A model generated the notes under the pieces. It saw only the letters and a program-made list of their open reading frames with translations, searched no databases and was not told the DNA's origin. DNA of 64,000 bases from Lucifuga dentata (lineage: Eukaryota; Chordata; Actinopteri; Ophidiiformes; Bythitidae), in assembly GCA_014773175.1 (NCBI GenBank), contig VXCM01002194.1, positions 1 to 64,000 of the forward strand, given 5' to 3'. Position numbers and translations under genes: made by a program. Shown in pieces: positions 23,700 to 38,895 of the stretch (its first letter is position 1; each line of letters begins with the position of its first letter).

Positions 23700-24130
23700 C
23701 TTCCTTCCAGACTGCCATTGGTTTTGGTTCATTCCAGTACACTATTAAAATCAACTTGTAGAGACTTGAAACACACTTGAGACACATAATCCGATACAGC
23801 AAACATGCCTATTAGCTTTTTGCCAAACTAATGAACTAACATGGAGCTGCACAAAAGACAAAGTATTTCTCCATGAGGAAATATAGGAGAAGATGGCTTT
23901 TACAGAGAAACTGTCCCTTTTACAATTGTGCACAAATGTCAGCAGGTGAAACATTGAATTTTAAGTTGGGTGTATCACCTGAATATTTGATTCTGAGAGA
24001 TTAGGCAATTGCAAAAAATAACAGGAAAAATAATATGGTTTTATGTTTTGGAAATTGTCAGCAACATAACATGTATGCGCGTTGCATATATTGGGCTTGA
24101 ACATGCTCAGTCGCCGGTATGGTCCTTTAA
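23700..24130 (+). mobile_element. Family A element, 5'-truncated
   Basis: Contains the family A interior (CTTCCAGACTGCCATTGGTT, AATCAACTTGTAGAGACTTG, CAGGTGAAACATTGAATTTT) and ends at a right terminal repeat GGTATGGTCCTTTAA at 24129-24130. The left terminal repeat is absent. It directly follows a family C copy. Confidence 0.75.
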
Positions 24131-24495
24131 TGATGACACACAAATAAGCACTGAAGGTTAGCGATTAGTTAAAATGCAAGAAATGAAGCCTTCTAAGTTC
24201 TTTTGTCTCAGTTAATTAAAGCTCCAGTGGCAGAAAATTACTGCCTGTTACTGCCTGTCAGGTGTTAATTCTAGTCAAAGCAGAGTTTCTCGTTTTACCA
24301 AATCAGCTACGCATACTGAATATGAGAAAAATATCACTCTCAGGCCAGCTGACACAAAACTTGGACAATGAGGTTCAGGCCTATTTTACTGGGTCTATGG
24401 GGGATCCTCATTGGCTTCACATTCAGAAGCAGTAGGGAGGTAGGAGGTGTTGGACGGAGACCATGGAAATCAAAGCCAAGCTTGATGCAGAGCAC

Positions 24496-24585
24496 ACACA
24501 CACACAGATATGCATGCACACACAAACACACACGCACATGTACACACCATACATTCAAGCACACTCAAATACACACTCAGCAGGC
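24496..24585. repeat. CA-rich microsatellite, imperfect
   Basis: About 90 bp of CA-rich, broken repeat with GC interruptions. Confidence 0.85.
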
Positions 24586-25139
24586 CAAAGCAGACAGACT
24601 GTGATCGTACCACCACATCGACCCACCGCCTTCTGTTAGCTCTTTTGATGCTTCCCTTCATTTTATGTCATGCTGTAGTGTAGCAGGAAAACAGGGAATA
24701 AGAGGGTGAAATAAGGACGAAACACTCAGAATTTTTATTGTAATGCATCCAAATCACAGTCACCAAACAATGGGAGGAAATTCATTTAAAAAATCATGGT
24801 AACTACACAGCATCATGCTACATAAAATGAAAACTGAAGCTCATTTATAAAGCTTCCCTTATGTTAATCAGCACACCAGTGTCCCATTACCGACATGTTC
24901 CAATAAGGGGTGTCTCAGGTAAAAGCTAATAAAGATCAGCATGTTAATGAGCTGCTTCATATGTATGAGCTGCACTTCATGCTGCTTCCTCTGGTTTCAA
25001 AGCAAAATGGACATGTTAAATTGGCAAGGAAAACCTAAATTCTCTGCTTTAGAACTCCACATTTTCAGAGAGGATGGGCACAAAGCTGCAACAGTATCCA
25101 CACACAGTCTGGTGCACGGGAGGTGTGTATGTGTGAGAG

Positions 25140-25385
25140 AGTTTAAAACATCACCCAGAGTTCATATCGTTGAAATTCACCACCAGATTGAACATTTCTT
25201 AATTATTATGTGACATGTTTTATGAATAGTTTCGATATATAAATAAGGAAATACTACAATAATGCTGCTTTCAAGGCAAACACTAAAAGTTGCTGGTAAC
25301 AGGCATTTATGAATGAATTGTGTGACACTATTTGCACTTTTCGACACGTTAAGTCTGGCAGCGTGTTTTATGAATCCTGCCCTTT
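25140..25385 (-). repeat. Family B repeat, reverse orientation
   Basis: Contains TGTTTTATGAATAGTTTCGA, GGTAACAGGCATTTATGAAT and GTGTTTTATGAATCCTGCCC, which are reverse complements of the GATTCATAAAACACA and CATAAACACCTGTTA blocks of the plus-strand copies. Confidence 0.6.
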
Positions 25386-28300
25386 GTTTGTGAACATATC
25401 ATTATTCTTTTAATCAGCAAAGTTAGTTTGCTGAAACCACTTGCAGAATACATTTACCTTTGCTTGGCCTGAATAAAATACATGTTGTACTGCTAAAACA
25501 AGTCATGGAGTGTGAATTTAAACTACCGCATTAGCAAAGTCTAAGTGAGAGCTCTGTGATTTTAATCAGATCCCGAAAAACACAAACACCTTTCTTCCTG
25601 GTAAAACACAGCTTTGTAATTTATTCATTCTGGAAAATGAGGTCAGGTACAAGTAGGTGCTGACTCCCTTGTAATTACTTTTTTTTAGGCTGGATGGTTT
25701 GGACAGAGTTAACTGTGCATCGCTGAGAGGAGTTTCTGCTGCTTGTGTTCAGCAGAGTAATGAGACATTTTTAGCCATCTCAGCTACCAAACTGACAGCG
25801 TCACTGACTGCTGGTCCACTGGGAGGTCTTGTTAGGATGTTGGGCTATAATAGCACAATATGTTGGCAGGCGAAAATTAAAGAGAAAGGGCAAAGCAGAC
25901 GGAATACATTTCAGCAGCTTGTAGCTAGGCTGAGAATGTTGTAAATGGCGATACATTGCTGGCATGTGACTATTTTTCAGTTTTCTCTCAATGAAGACAC
26001 AGTCAATTATTGTAATTCATCCTCTGAGGAAGTAAACAACGCTTACGTCTAACATCTTGCATCTAAGATCTTAACATCTTCAAGATCTTCTAACATCTTG
26101 GAATAATAGGTCACTTTTATTTCACTTGATTATCACTCTTATCAAATTGTCAAACAGCCGGGCTACAAATGATCGATTACTACAAAACCTGCCAGGCATC
26201 CTCACTCCCCTCGCTGTGTGAGGACTCCAATGCCAAGAATAGATCTAAAGACTGACAGCTGCCCCTCCCAGAGGACAGCAGCCTCTTGCTTCTGCTAATT
26301 TGTGCCAGTGCCCACGCATGTAGAGGTGTGAACATATAACACCAGAGAGGTTTGGGCATACTCGTGAGTATTCGTCATCCAGTCTGCTTTGATTTACTGC
26401 TAGAATAGTTTTGTGATGTACCTGCTGTACAACCTCCACATTCACTGCATCTCAGTCAGCATGCGTATGTGCATAGGAGGATATACAGTATGTCCAATTT
26501 ATCTTATTGTACAGAACTCCTTTGTTCTGATTTTCTTTATGCATACAGGAATTATTTAGCAAGATACTTTGCCTCTATACAGTTGGAAACTCTGTAGGGG
26601 ATCTCACCGATAAAGAAATGACACACATCCAGCTCAATGTCAAAACTGCGTCGAAGAATAAAACCTGTGAATAATTCATGGGAGGAGTTGCATGCATCCT
26701 ATATGCCAGGGAACGGGGACGGTACTCCCACCATGCCTTCTCTGCGAGATAAAAGAAGTGCAGGTTATCAAGCATTGATGTTATTGTCTGCCTTCCACAG
26801 AAGTGTTGAAAAACTGTCAAACTGTTCAGGAAGATGAAGGCCATCTCTAAGACAAGGTGAATTTGAACCAGTGCGTACCTGAGTGATTCTGCCAGATGAA
26901 TCCAGCATTCCTACTGTGAACGTTAGGCTTCAGCAGGACGTCTTCTCTCAGTTCACTTTTGTTTGGTTCGTTTATGAAAATTTAAACTATGCCCTTGTGC
27001 GCGTAGGAAGTAGTTAAAACCTTGCTAGAAGGGCTATTTCTGTTTTGCTATGAAAGTACAGGCACAAAGAGTGAAAGAGCTTAATGCTGGGCAGGTGGCC
27101 AGAGCTCAGTGGTTATCCATTCCACACGACATTGGACTGACAAGTGGCGTTGTACCTAATCAAATCACGAGGCAGAGATGAACACGGAGAGAAAGAAGCC
27201 ACCTGGGTGCCACAGAAATAGCTTGGGTGTAGAATGGAAGTGATGAAGCTGTGATCTCAGTCCCAAGCTTTTTCATTTGGTGTACTGAGCCCAGATGCCT
27301 CTCTGTGGTCCTCTCACCCCCCACCCCCCCCAAACACTCTCCCCTCCTGTTAATTGGCTAGATGGGGGAGATTAGAGAGCCTCTGGGAGATGGTTGCTAG
27401 GATATTGATGGCGGTCATAAGACGGACATGGCTCTAGAAATGTCTTGCCTCTCTTTGGTGTAAAGGTCTCTACATTTGATTTTTCCAAAGCATATCGACG
27501 GTTGTTATAGCTACTGTTTTGATTTTTTAAAACTTATTTTCTACCAGCAGCTCTGAATTTCCCAAGGCCACAACATATGCCCTGTCGTGATTTTTTTTTT
27601 CATTTTTTGTATATTTGTCACTTAATTGTCTCAGTCTTGTCTTGTCTTCAAAAAAAAAAAAGTATGTAAGACAAAGACAGCCTGAGTAAACACAAAATAC
27701 ATTTTTTTTTTTTTTTAATGATCATTTAATTTATTGAAGGAGAAAAGCTATCTCACCCACGTGAAAAAGTAACCCCACTGATATTCTGTGTCAGGAACTT
27801 AAACAGGCAGTTCATGCTAATCACATGACAAACTCAAAGCCAAAAATCAAGAGTTGAATATATTCATAAAATGTACCAGCTACCTACCTTTCCATCATTT
27901 TGCTGATCATCATTATGTCAGTGCAGTGTGAAAAATCAATGCCTAAAATGAATAATAAACTGTTTAAATGTACAGCCTTTTAAAATATGCCGTCCTGCAT
28001 CTTAGAGAGTGCCACGAATTATCATATTCCTTTAAAGAGGCAATATTCTAAAAAGCTCCCTGAGGACATAATTTACTCGAGGTAACGGATTGACTGGAGG
28101 GCGAATCAATAAGGAGGAACGGCTGTTTGTACACTTCAGCCGAAGCATAAATCTCTGTCCAACAATGTGAAGTGCCAATGTGCAGTTACACAGCAGCAGC
28201 TTTAGTGAACCTTTGGAGCTACTCAACCGCATGACTGGTGCCATCACTTCCATATGGCAATGGCAGCCATGTGCTCAAACACGTAAGCTTCCTGTATGCT

Positions 28301-28443
28301 GGGGCTGCATGGATTGGCATTAGAGCTGTGCTACGATTACTAAAGTTTAAGCAAGGTTTAAAAAGGGTGATCAGTCAATAAAAAGATTCAGGACTGCTGG
28401 TGTCACAGGGGACAAAAAAAAAAAAAAAAAAAAAGAACAACTA

Positions 28444-29041
28444 CTTAAAGGATCTTACTGGTGGTTTTGCATGTTTGAGCCCAGTAACAACCCACATGCA
28501 TGTTACATTACTGACAACTTTTTCCTAAAATATACTACCGGAGCGGTAAATATTAGAATTGTTTTCCCTACCTTACAGAATGCCATTGGCTTCAGTTCAT
28601 TCCATTATGCTCTAAAAATCAACTTGTAAAAAGTGCTTCAAAAGTGCTTGAGATAAGTAGTCAATCGCAGCAAACACATCCCTTAATTTTTTTTTTTTTT
28701 GTTTTTTGTTAAAATAAATAATCGGTCAAACACAGAGCTGAACAAGAAAATGTGCATCTCCACCAGGGAATATAGTCCCAGGAAAAGTTATATTTTACTG
28801 AGAAATTAAAAATGATTATGTCTTCTACATTTGGACATAAGTGTTAGGAGGTGAAACACTGAATTATGAGGTGATGGTATAACCTGAACATTTCATTTTT
28901 AAAGATTAGAGGATCTGGCAAAATAACAGGAAAACTAAAATCTGGTTTATGTTTTGGAAAATGCTTGTCAGTAATGTAATGTGTATGCGGGTAGTAATTA
29001 TTGGGCTTAAACATGCGAAATCACCAATATGGTCCTTTAAA
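28444..29041 (+). mobile_element. Family A element, near full length
   Basis: Starts TTAAAGGATCTTACTGGTGG and ends AATATGGTCCTTTAA, about 600 bp. It has the same interior order as the 2481 copy (CAGAATGCCATTGGCTTCAG, TCTCCACCAGGGAATATAGT, GAGGTGAAACACTGAATT). No coding capacity is seen. Family B follows immediately at 29043. Confidence 0.85.
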
Positions 29042-29387
29042 ACATTTTGGGGGAATTCATAAAACACAGCACCAGACTTAAGTTCTCGATAGGGGACATT
29101 TTCTTCAAGCAGCTACAGTCCCTCATGCATAAATGCTTGTTGCCGGAATCTTTTAGTGTATGCCCTAAAAGAGGCGTTACTACAGGATTTCCTTATTTTC
29201 ATGTCGAAGCTATTCATAAAACACACATCACATAAAAATGAAGACCTGTTTCAGTCTGGTGGTACATTTCAGTGGTAAGAAATCTGGGTGACAATTTAAA
29301 CTGTATTTGCCTCATGTGTTAGTGATCAATAACTTTGATATTTAAGCCCACTCAGTTGATCAGTCAGTCAAGTCTCATATTCTGCAC

Positions 29388-29975
<588 letters not shown>

Positions 29976-31604
29976 CTACAACTCTACATAATGTGTGGAT
30001 CTATCCCTTATCCTTGTGTCAATCTCTTAAAATGTGGCGCTCTAAACCAGAGAATTTAGGTTTCCTTTATCAATTTAACATGTCAATGTTGCTTTAACAC
30101 CAGAGGAAACAGTATAAAACGTGGCTCATAATTATGAAGTTGATCATCATTGCTTTTACCTAAGCCTCCCCTGACAACAGCGCTGTTAATGAAGCAACAA
30201 TGTGCTAATTAACTTACGGGAAGCTTCATGAATGAGCTTCAATTATCGTGGTACTTATTTAGAGTGATGCTGTGTGGTTAGCCTGATATTTTTTTTCTAA
30301 ATGCTGCCCAATAAGTCTGCAAGCAGAGGCAGATAGAGACTTGAATGAAGGAGAGAATTTTATTTGTTTAAAGACAAGTGAGACTGGACATACAAGTGCA
30401 TAAAATTACATCATGTTCAACTGGATTGCATACTTCAGTTCAAACACAAACACTACATAGTTGCTATTGGAATTTGGATACCTGCACATTACGTGCATTT
30501 AATCACAGTACTCGTCTGATCTTCCTGTCATCACAGTCAGCAGGATAACAAGAAGTGACATCACAAGGAATATCATTATGTATAAATGAGACACCAACTG
30601 CCTTAGTTTTCTCCATAAATTAGCAGGAAAAAAAGAACAAAGTGGCAAGATATTAAAATTATTCCTGCTTACTGCCGTGAACCAAGGGCTAATGGTTTGC
30701 TCACAGTGAGCTGCAGGTAGAAATTCCTGACAGATCAGGTACAGCAGGAGGTGCAAGGTGAGGGAGGTAATATACACACACAGAGATGCACACATGCATA
30801 GTACAATGATCACACTGGGGGGCTGAAGCAGTAAAAGCTGCCACCCTCCATTTGAAGGCTGCGAGATAAATGAGCATGCAACTCTGTGTTTCTGCCCTTT
30901 AATTCCACTGCTGCACTAAGCCAGGTATACACCAGAGAAAGAGAGAGAAAGGAGAGAGACAGAGTGAGAGAGCCACTGAGCATATGATCTCACACACAAA
31001 TGCACACAAATGAGTACAGAGCTGAGATGAGGCCTCTAACTCTTTAATGCATCTCACACATGCACCTATACTCTGACGTTTTGTTCCTTTGGATCAAAAC
31101 TGAGAGAAAACAATCTGGAAGAGTATCTGAACCTGTTCTACATCTGCAGCTTGCAAGATTTGCAATCAATAGGGATAAAAATCTCTTATTGCTGTCGCCA
31201 TTCATCACTCGGCGGCAACAGAGCAATCAAACTGTGTCTTCAGAATCTGTGTAAGTATAAACAACACAATCAGATAAACACGTTCGAGATAATAGCTTTT
31301 CTGTAACTGTGATTGAACAAGCTACCTGGGGAGCCAATCGATTGCCTCAACTCAAAACCAGAAAAAGTCTGTGCTCCTACTCAACTGACAGACACCTTTC
31401 CTCCACCTTGATGCAGTCATAACAGCTGGATTGTAACACAGTGAAGGTTTAATCAGGGCCAACCATCGGGACCGGAGGAGAGAGTACGGAATCCATTAAA
31501 TATGGATTAGACTGGTAATCGGCAGAGAGTGGAACAGCAGGACAGAGAGGGGTGTGGGAGGGCTGCCAGGTGGCCAAGCTGGTGTACATGAACCACAACA
31601 TGGG

Positions 31605-31609
<5 letters not shown>

Positions 31610-31658
<49 letters not shown>
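31610..31658. repeat. (GA)n microsatellite
   Basis: About 24 GA units without interruption. Confidence 0.97.
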
Positions 31659-31660
<2 letters not shown>

Positions 31661-32254
31661 ATGGGTGTGGCAGTGGTGTCAGTATCACACTCAGTTGTGG
31701 CTCTATGTGTTTACTTATGGTTTCATCCGTTCAAGAGTGAAGGAGTGAGCAAAGGAGAAGGCAAATCTGAACAGTCTGAGCATCTCAGTGGGAATGATTT
31801 GGTATTTTTGGAGTTGTTTGTTAGTGTCTGTGTGCACATACAGCCCGCAGAGGGCATTTGTTGCAATCTGGCAATAAATGTGGGTTAATGATGTTCCACA
31901 CCAGATGTGCCTAACTCACATGTTGGATGCTGTGCAGATGAGATGCCGTAGCTGCATATTTTTTACACCGACTGCTCAATTTGTAATTTTTATCTGAAAC
32001 TGTTCAGGATCGAGTGGTTTAACAACTACAAATCAAAGGGTGCTCATTACAAAACAAAACCGACATTATAACCAGCAAGTCTTATGTTTTCATCTGTTGG
32101 TATGTCTAAGAAAAACATAAGAACAATTCTGAAAAATGTTCCCAGGAACAAATGAATTTTGATGGTATTCTGGAAATAGAATTTCCACCATACTGAACCA
32201 CCATCCTTTAGTTACTTATTATGTTTAATGAATTCAAAATTTCTATTAAAACTT

Positions 32255-32829
32255 AAACAATCATTCCAATGGTTTAGCATGTTTGAGCCCAATATTTACA
32301 ATAACCATTTCCATAAATATCCTAGAGCAGTAAACATTCAAATTGTTTTTCCTACCTTCCAGACTGCCATTGGTTTCTGTTTCTCCCAGCGTGCTATAAA
32401 AATCAACTTGTAGAGACCTGACATGTGCTTGAGATAGACCGTGAACACATCATTAAGGTTTTTTTTTTATGGGGGAAGTATATTTAACCAGTCAAACACG
32501 GAGCGGTTACATAAAGTTAGTTTAACTACACAGAAGAAAATATATGTCTCTGCTAGGGAATATAGTCTCAGGGGAAGATGGCTTTTATCAAAAAATTAAA
32601 AATGACCATCTCTTCTATATTCGGATGTATATGTTAACAGGTGAAACATTGAAATTTTAAGGTGGATGTATCACCTGAACATTTGATTTTGAAAGATTAG
32701 GGGATTTGGAAAAATAACAGGAAAACTAAAATATGGTTTTATGTTTTGGAAATTATCAGTAATGTAACATGTATGCAGGTAGTATTTATTGGGCTTAAAC
32801 ATGCAAAGTTGCTGGTACTGTCCTTTAAA
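32255..32829 (+). mobile_element. Family A element, full length but decayed left end
   Basis: The left end is recognisable from TTTAGCATGTTTGAGCCCAA. The interior includes CTTCCAGACTGCCATTGGTT, CTCTGCTAGGGAATATAGTC and GGTGAAACATTGAAATTTT. The right end GGTACTGTCCTTTAA is at about 32829. Confidence 0.8.
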
Positions 32830-35159
32830 TAATGGAATTTTAGTTTTGTGTACAAAATCGTTCTGTGGAAAAGCTTTCTGATAAAATCAAAGCGAGAAGG
32901 TAGAAATTATAAATCAAAGAGCATGTCTGAGATTTGGTATTGAGCAGCTCCTCCATAGTCATATTTTGTGATCAAGACCGTTGAACAACCCGTCTTTACT
33001 CCAAGAGTCATATGGAAAAGCAGCTGAGCAGGTGGAGGATCAAAGAAACCCAGCAGATTCCCTGGACCATCATCATAAACACTGTGTTGTGTTGGAATCA
33101 GAAATGCTCTGGAATACTTGCCCCGCATACAAGAGCAATGATACTGAAGAAGTCTGAGGAAATGCTTGTGTGGTGTGAGCCTTTGCTTTGGTACAATTTG
33201 GAGTGAACACAAAGTAAAGTCATTTTTTTTCGAAAGATTAGAAGAAAATTGTTCTTTCAACCATTATTGCCCACATTCTTCTGAAGTAGTAGATGTTTAC
33301 TGTGAAAATAAATTCAAGATTTTACATCCCAGAATTGACAGAAAAACAATCAAACTTGACTGGAATGAGACAATATTGCCTCAAAGGCCAACATGGAGTC
33401 TTTGAAGGATGCTGGATAGTGGCAGCTTAAAAGTCACTCAACTCTTTTGACAAGCAGACTTTGACAGACATATCAGTGTAAACAGGAGATACTGAAGATA
33501 AATTGAATTTGACAGATATAAATAAACAGATGAAATTGGAGAGTGTTTTTCCCTCTCATCCTTAAAGGCGTTTAGGAAAACCATGCTGTTCGCTATACAC
33601 GATCAGTGTTAATAAAGAGAGAAGGTCAGACTTTATCAATCACTGCATTTGGCAGCAGAATACACAGAGGGAAGTCTTATTATTTCTCTCCCTTGTGTAT
33701 GCTGCTCCATCCTTAGGATCTGCATTCATTTCCACAGTGGGCCTCTGTTGTCTCTGCTGCTCTCTTCCTCTTTCACACCCATTCCATCATCTCAATTCTC
33801 TTAGGCTTTTGCTTTCTGTCTCTGTCTCTTTCCTTTGCTCTCATATCCCTCTGTCTTTCTTCCTCTTCCCCTTTATATAAAGATATCCCAGTAGGGTCAG
33901 GCCTTACGTGAGAGGCATTGGGAATCTACTCCAAGAAGAGAGCATTGTAGTGTCAAACACCACTAAAGGTTAATACTGTCAATTTCCACGACTAAACCAT
34001 TTCATGATAGTCTATTTCTTTTTATAGAGACAGCTGCATAGCTAAGGGGAACGGATGGCACCAGAAATGGCTCGTCTAGCCTGTCGCCGTCTCTCGCAAA
34101 TCAGCTTCCCTCTTACTGTCCTCATCATCTGCCTCATCATCATCCTCTTAATGATTACACTTTCAGTCCCTCTGCTTCGCTTTCTCAGCTTCACTGTCTT
34201 TGAAGGCTGATTAGCCATGGTTCCCAGTGGTTATATGGAGCAAGTTGCTATGCTGATGACAACGTGAGAAAACCATAAAAATAACTCATTAGGGTGTCCA
34301 CATGATATAAATGGGAGGGTGTGAATCGTGAATTGAGGCACGATAATGCTCTGTTCCTCCAATCTGGTGGCGCATCCCTCTTAACTGCATGCAATTCTCA
34401 AAATAATCCATTATTTGCTATTTTCCTCGTCTCATTTTCTCTTTGCCTAAAGCAGGAATAAATCAACCCCTCCCTTTCATCTCTCTTTCTTTATATTTTC
34501 TTTGTATTTTGCTTCTTATATTACTTCTGTTTATCTATGGTTGCACAGTTGAGATCAAGGATCTCTTTTGCAGGAAGAGCCTGGCTGAGACAGCAGCAGC
34601 ACCAGCAGAAGAAAAGTACAGGCACAATACAAATAAAAATATTTCATATAGTGGAAGGTGTAACAGAAGTTTTTTTTCTCAAAGCATCCATCCTGTACAC
34701 TAAAACATTTAGGCAGTTGGAATAGAAAAGTTACTTCAGATTTTGACTGAAGTAGTAAACAATAATGAAGTCAAGGTTCACTGGCAATGAAGTACAACTT
34801 ACGAAATAAATGTAAGAATATGTAAAGGTAAGCACAGTAGAGTCTTTCCCTCCTGCAATACTTTAGTTTGTCAACAATTACTAAAATTAACTTCAACTAC
34901 TAATCCTCATAAAACATAGTTTCACCAAATATAATGACATCAAATATTAAGTACACAAGTAAACAGCAATCCAAAACAAGTAAAACCCTCAACCAAAATG
35001 TAAGCATGGAGAAATAATTAATTACATTGAATTTTAAGTGCAAATATAAACAGTAGTTGAGGCAAGAAACTCAACTGAAGTGAGAGTTAGGGTTGAGCTA
35101 ACACCATTCATATATCATAGCTATCTTTGAAAAACATTTCCTTATTAGGATGTAATTTG

Positions 35160-35375
35160 ATGGGTCAACGTTTTTAAAAAGTGGTTTAAAGCTTCTTTTT
35201 CTACTGTTTGGACTATTGTATCTTTAGCAAGGAAAACAAATGTCACTGTTTTGCTATTTTCTCTCCATCTTTAGCTTTTTCTGTCACAATGGAGTATAAC
35301 TAGCTCATGCTCCAGCCAGTTAGCCATTCCCTTTTTAGGAACTAATTTGTCAGGCGCTGACCAACTAGCTGTAGT
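35160..35375 (-). repeat. hAT-like element fragment, reverse orientation
   Basis: Reverse-complementing this stretch gives GGTCAGCGCCTGAC-AATTAGTT, AAAAGGGA, CTAACTGGCT and AAAGATGG, the same ordered words as 58601-58700 in the second hAT-like element. Only the middle is retained here and no terminal repeats are seen. Confidence 0.55.
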
Positions 35376-35468
35376 GGGCATACTTGTTGAATTTTAATTG
35401 TTTAATGTGAAATTATGCCAGTGTTATCATGAACAATGTTCTAGTAGTAGTATTTAGTGCCAATTACT

Positions 35469-35504
35469 TTTTTTTTTTTTTTTTANTTTTTTTTTTTTTT
35501 TTTA
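35469..35504. repeat. Poly(T) run with an N
   Basis: A homopolymer with an N at 35486. Confidence 0.9.
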
Positions 35505-36750
35505 AATCAGAAAAAGACTCATGATACACCAAACATTTATACATAACAAAAGGACACATTTAACTCAACTGCATTCATGCATACTAGGAATGCTTAAGCT
35601 AATAAGCTAACAACAGAATTCAACTTAATTTATTATAAGTTTAGTTAAAGAGATTATACAGATTTCATTATTAATATTATCATCGTTTAGGGTCTATTTT
35701 AAAACTTCTGCAATGTTTTAATGTGAAAAAACCCCCCACACTGATCCACTTGTACTCTTCCTTGCTGCAGCACTGATGTGCACAGTGAGTGAAAACGGGT
35801 AGTTTTAATCACAAGGACAACAACGGAAGGAGACAAATTTTCACAATGAGAATTACTACAATCTGAGAGGAAAAAAAAGTGAGGGAGACAACTCGTATTC
35901 CTTCTTTCTCTTATTGTTTCTCTTTTTTAGCCCTACTTCTCTCTCTATTCATCAACCCGTTATTGATTCTTCCCTCCCTTCCTCATCTGCAGTCTCCAGT
36001 CACGATAAAAGCAAACACTGAGATCTTGAGGCTACAGTTTTACTCCCTGAGGTTCTGACGGTTAACCGGAAAGGCTGTGAGCATGGAGGATGAGGCTTTA
36101 ATGATATTAATCCTGTGTAAATTACCAGTGGACTGAAGGGGAATTTCATCAGAAATGAGCAACTGCAAGAGGTGTGGAGTGTTGACCCATTACTGCTGAT
36201 GGTACTTGTGCAGTGCCCCCACGCCATCTCTTCCCACTGTGATTTAGATGTGTTATTGGTGGGCTGCAGTATTTCTAATGATGGTGGGTATATTAAAGGA
36301 AAGGAAAGGGGGAAAAAAAGATGTAGGACATCAACAGAAGATGGGTTCGACTTAGAAAACGTGCACATCTACCAGTGCCAGTTTGGTTTGTCCACAGCGT
36401 TACTGGAGGGTTCACCAGCAGGCTGCAACAGCAGGACTGACCTATATATTGTCATACACACACATGCACGCACGCACACACATACACAAAAACAGTCTTT
36501 CCTTGACAGTTTTATTCTTGTCAGGTTGGAAGAGCCTCTGAAAAAGTTTGTGGACCAACAAGGAAAACTGAAACTGCACATGCAGGAAATATCTAGGGAC
36601 AGCAGCTCATCCAGGCCTAGTGAACAAATTCACCTACAGTACATAACGAGGAACTCTGGGATACACACCTTCACACATTTAATGGCCTAGTGGACACAGG
36701 TTCAGGGACTCACAATGCACTGAAAGACGTGCCCTACAGTATACTGTATA

Positions 36751-37187
36751 CCATGGGGAGGGAAGTATGTACAGTAGCTAATAACATTTACTCAAGTGCA
36801 GTGAGGTGTTAGTACTTGGAGTATTTCCATTTTTGGATCTTTACACTTTCTTTGTCTGATGGCTGCACATTAATTTAAAATTTTACATTGAATATGAGAC
36901 ACGCTTATAGAAGCCTGTAAATAACATGTATGAATTTGAAAAATATAATACTGCTGTTGTTTTTGGGTAAAACTTGAGCTTTTAGGTCAGGGAAAAATTT
37001 CCAACCCTGTAATCCAAATGCCTGTGATGTAAGCATGTAAGCTTTCAAGCGATCAGAAAAAATGAAAATTCCCCAAAATCTCCAATAACGATAAAGATTT
37101 TCACCCGACAGCAATAACATGACAAACTGGTATAGCTTAAACATCCAACATATTAAAGAAACTGCTTGTTTCACCTCTACACTGAAA

Positions 37188-37236
<49 letters not shown>

Positions 37237-37351
37237 TTTATCATTGACAACTTTTACTTGTGATACGTGGGTACATTTTCAAATGCACAACTTTGACCTG
37301 TAATTGAGCATTTTCTTCCATTGTGGTATCAGTACTTCTTCCACCACTGGT
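36751..37351 (+). mobile_element. Family E inverted-repeat element
   Basis: The left end has AACATTTACTCAAGTGCAGT and TTGGAGTATTTCCATTTTTG. The right end has CAACTTTTACTTG, GTACATTTTC and AGTACTTCTTCCACCACTG. These words are typical of a short DNA element common in fish, with ends like CAGTGGTGGAAGAAGTACT. Only the right terminal repeat is well preserved. The class is not certain. The TTA microsatellite lies inside. Confidence 0.6.
37190..37240. repeat. (TTA)n microsatellite
   Basis: About 15 TTA units. Confidence 0.95.
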
Positions 37352-37828
37352 ACAGTATACAGTACACCAAATCAACCAATCCAGGAATAGAAAATAAACA
37401 AAAAATGAAAACCAACCAAACAAAAAAAAACAAACAAACAAACAAAAAAAAATATATATGCTGATTCCTTACACATAACTAAAAATCAATTTCGATAAAA
37501 GCTGACCGCTAAACATCAGAAAATTTAAATATATGACAGGTCAACACAATTCCCATTAAATAGATGTCAAACGTGCTAGACAGGTACGGTCACAGGTAGC
37601 CGGCAGAGGCTTTGACATATACACAACCATCATATTATCTCTGTTGCCATGGTGACAGCTGTCAGCAGCCCACAGATGATTGGGGGGCTGGATGTGTGGG
37701 GGTGGGGAAGGGGGCTGGAGGGATGGAGGCGGTGGCTCGAGGCTTGACTGACAGCTGTGACAGCTATATAATCCTGTCGACCGTGGTCTCAGGGAAAACA
37801 CACACGTATGAGGAATGCACACACTCAA

Positions 37829-37829
<1 letters not shown>

Positions 37830-37859
<30 letters not shown>

Positions 37860-37860
37860 G
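37830..37860. repeat. (AC)n microsatellite
   Basis: About 12 AC units. Confidence 0.93.
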
Positions 37861-38437
37861 CATTCACTGAAGCAGGTTTGCCCAGCTGCCACACAGAACA
37901 GGAAGGCGTGCCGGGTTTGTCTGTTCGCTCTGCAGCTGCTGACGGCTGAGGAGAACTTCTGGTGACACACTGTATCTGAAAGCTCAGGTCCTCCTATAGA
38001 GGGATTGGGTTGTGTTATTTCTTTATTCGTATTTCACTGTGCCACTGAGGAGCAAGACAGAAGCCTGATAAATGCATGATGTATGGTCCAATAAACAGTG
38101 AGCGAGTCGCCCTCTGCTGAATTCCACCTGGCTAAGTGACGGCGACTGTGGCTAATACGCCAGAGAGATAAGATATAAGCTGTAAGAGTCCCAGAGGGGA
38201 TGTTTATCCTTACTACTCTTTATTGCTCAATCACTGCTACTTCATCTTCTTCCTCACTGCAGTTTAATAGAAAGAAAGAAAAAAAAAAACAGCCGATAAA
38301 ATACTGCTGCTTTTACCAAGGCTATCATTTTATGTTATTAAAAAAACAAACACAATTATTCACAAAATATACACAAATAACCTCACGTTACGCTTTAATC
38401 ACAGCAATGAAGGATTTCTGGATAGATAATAATTATA

Positions 38438-38895
38438 GAGTTCAGTCAGAGTACTCATACCTCCACCAAGGCCCAGTACTCCTCTGTTTTGTTTTGTTTT
38501 GTTTTGTTTTTTTGCCAATATAAAGCCAAAATTTTAGAATTATTATATAGAAATCAGATGCATTTAAAAAAAAAAAAAAAAAAAANAAAAAAAAAAAAAA
38601 AAAAGATTTATCATGCAAATTCCTCATAGTGGTATTGTGGACATAATTTCTTCTGTATCTATATCAATAACTGCTTAATAAAACTGTTTCAAGCTTTATT
38701 TGTTAATGACACAATGACTTCTTATATGTCACCCTGATCCAAACAGATATTTCAGTCCACCAGATCTGGATCATACCTGGATCTGGGCTTCAATGCTTGT
38801 GTTATAGGACACGTCTGAATTCTTCATTATGTTTGTGTCTTAGTTTTTGAGAAATAGGCAAGAATGTTGACCAATGCCCCATCTTGCAATGTAAA
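38438..38895 (+). repeat. Family C repeat with A run and N
   Basis: Begins TCAGAGTACTCATACCTCCA with CCAAGGCC and carries CCAGATCTGGATCATACCTG and GGATCTGGGCTT. An A run with an N at 38586 separates the two halves. Confidence 0.65.

Noticed and set aside
34720..35085. Possible third family E copy
   Set aside because: Some AGTTACTTCA- and GAAGTA-like words occur but not in consistent order, and no end is recognisable.
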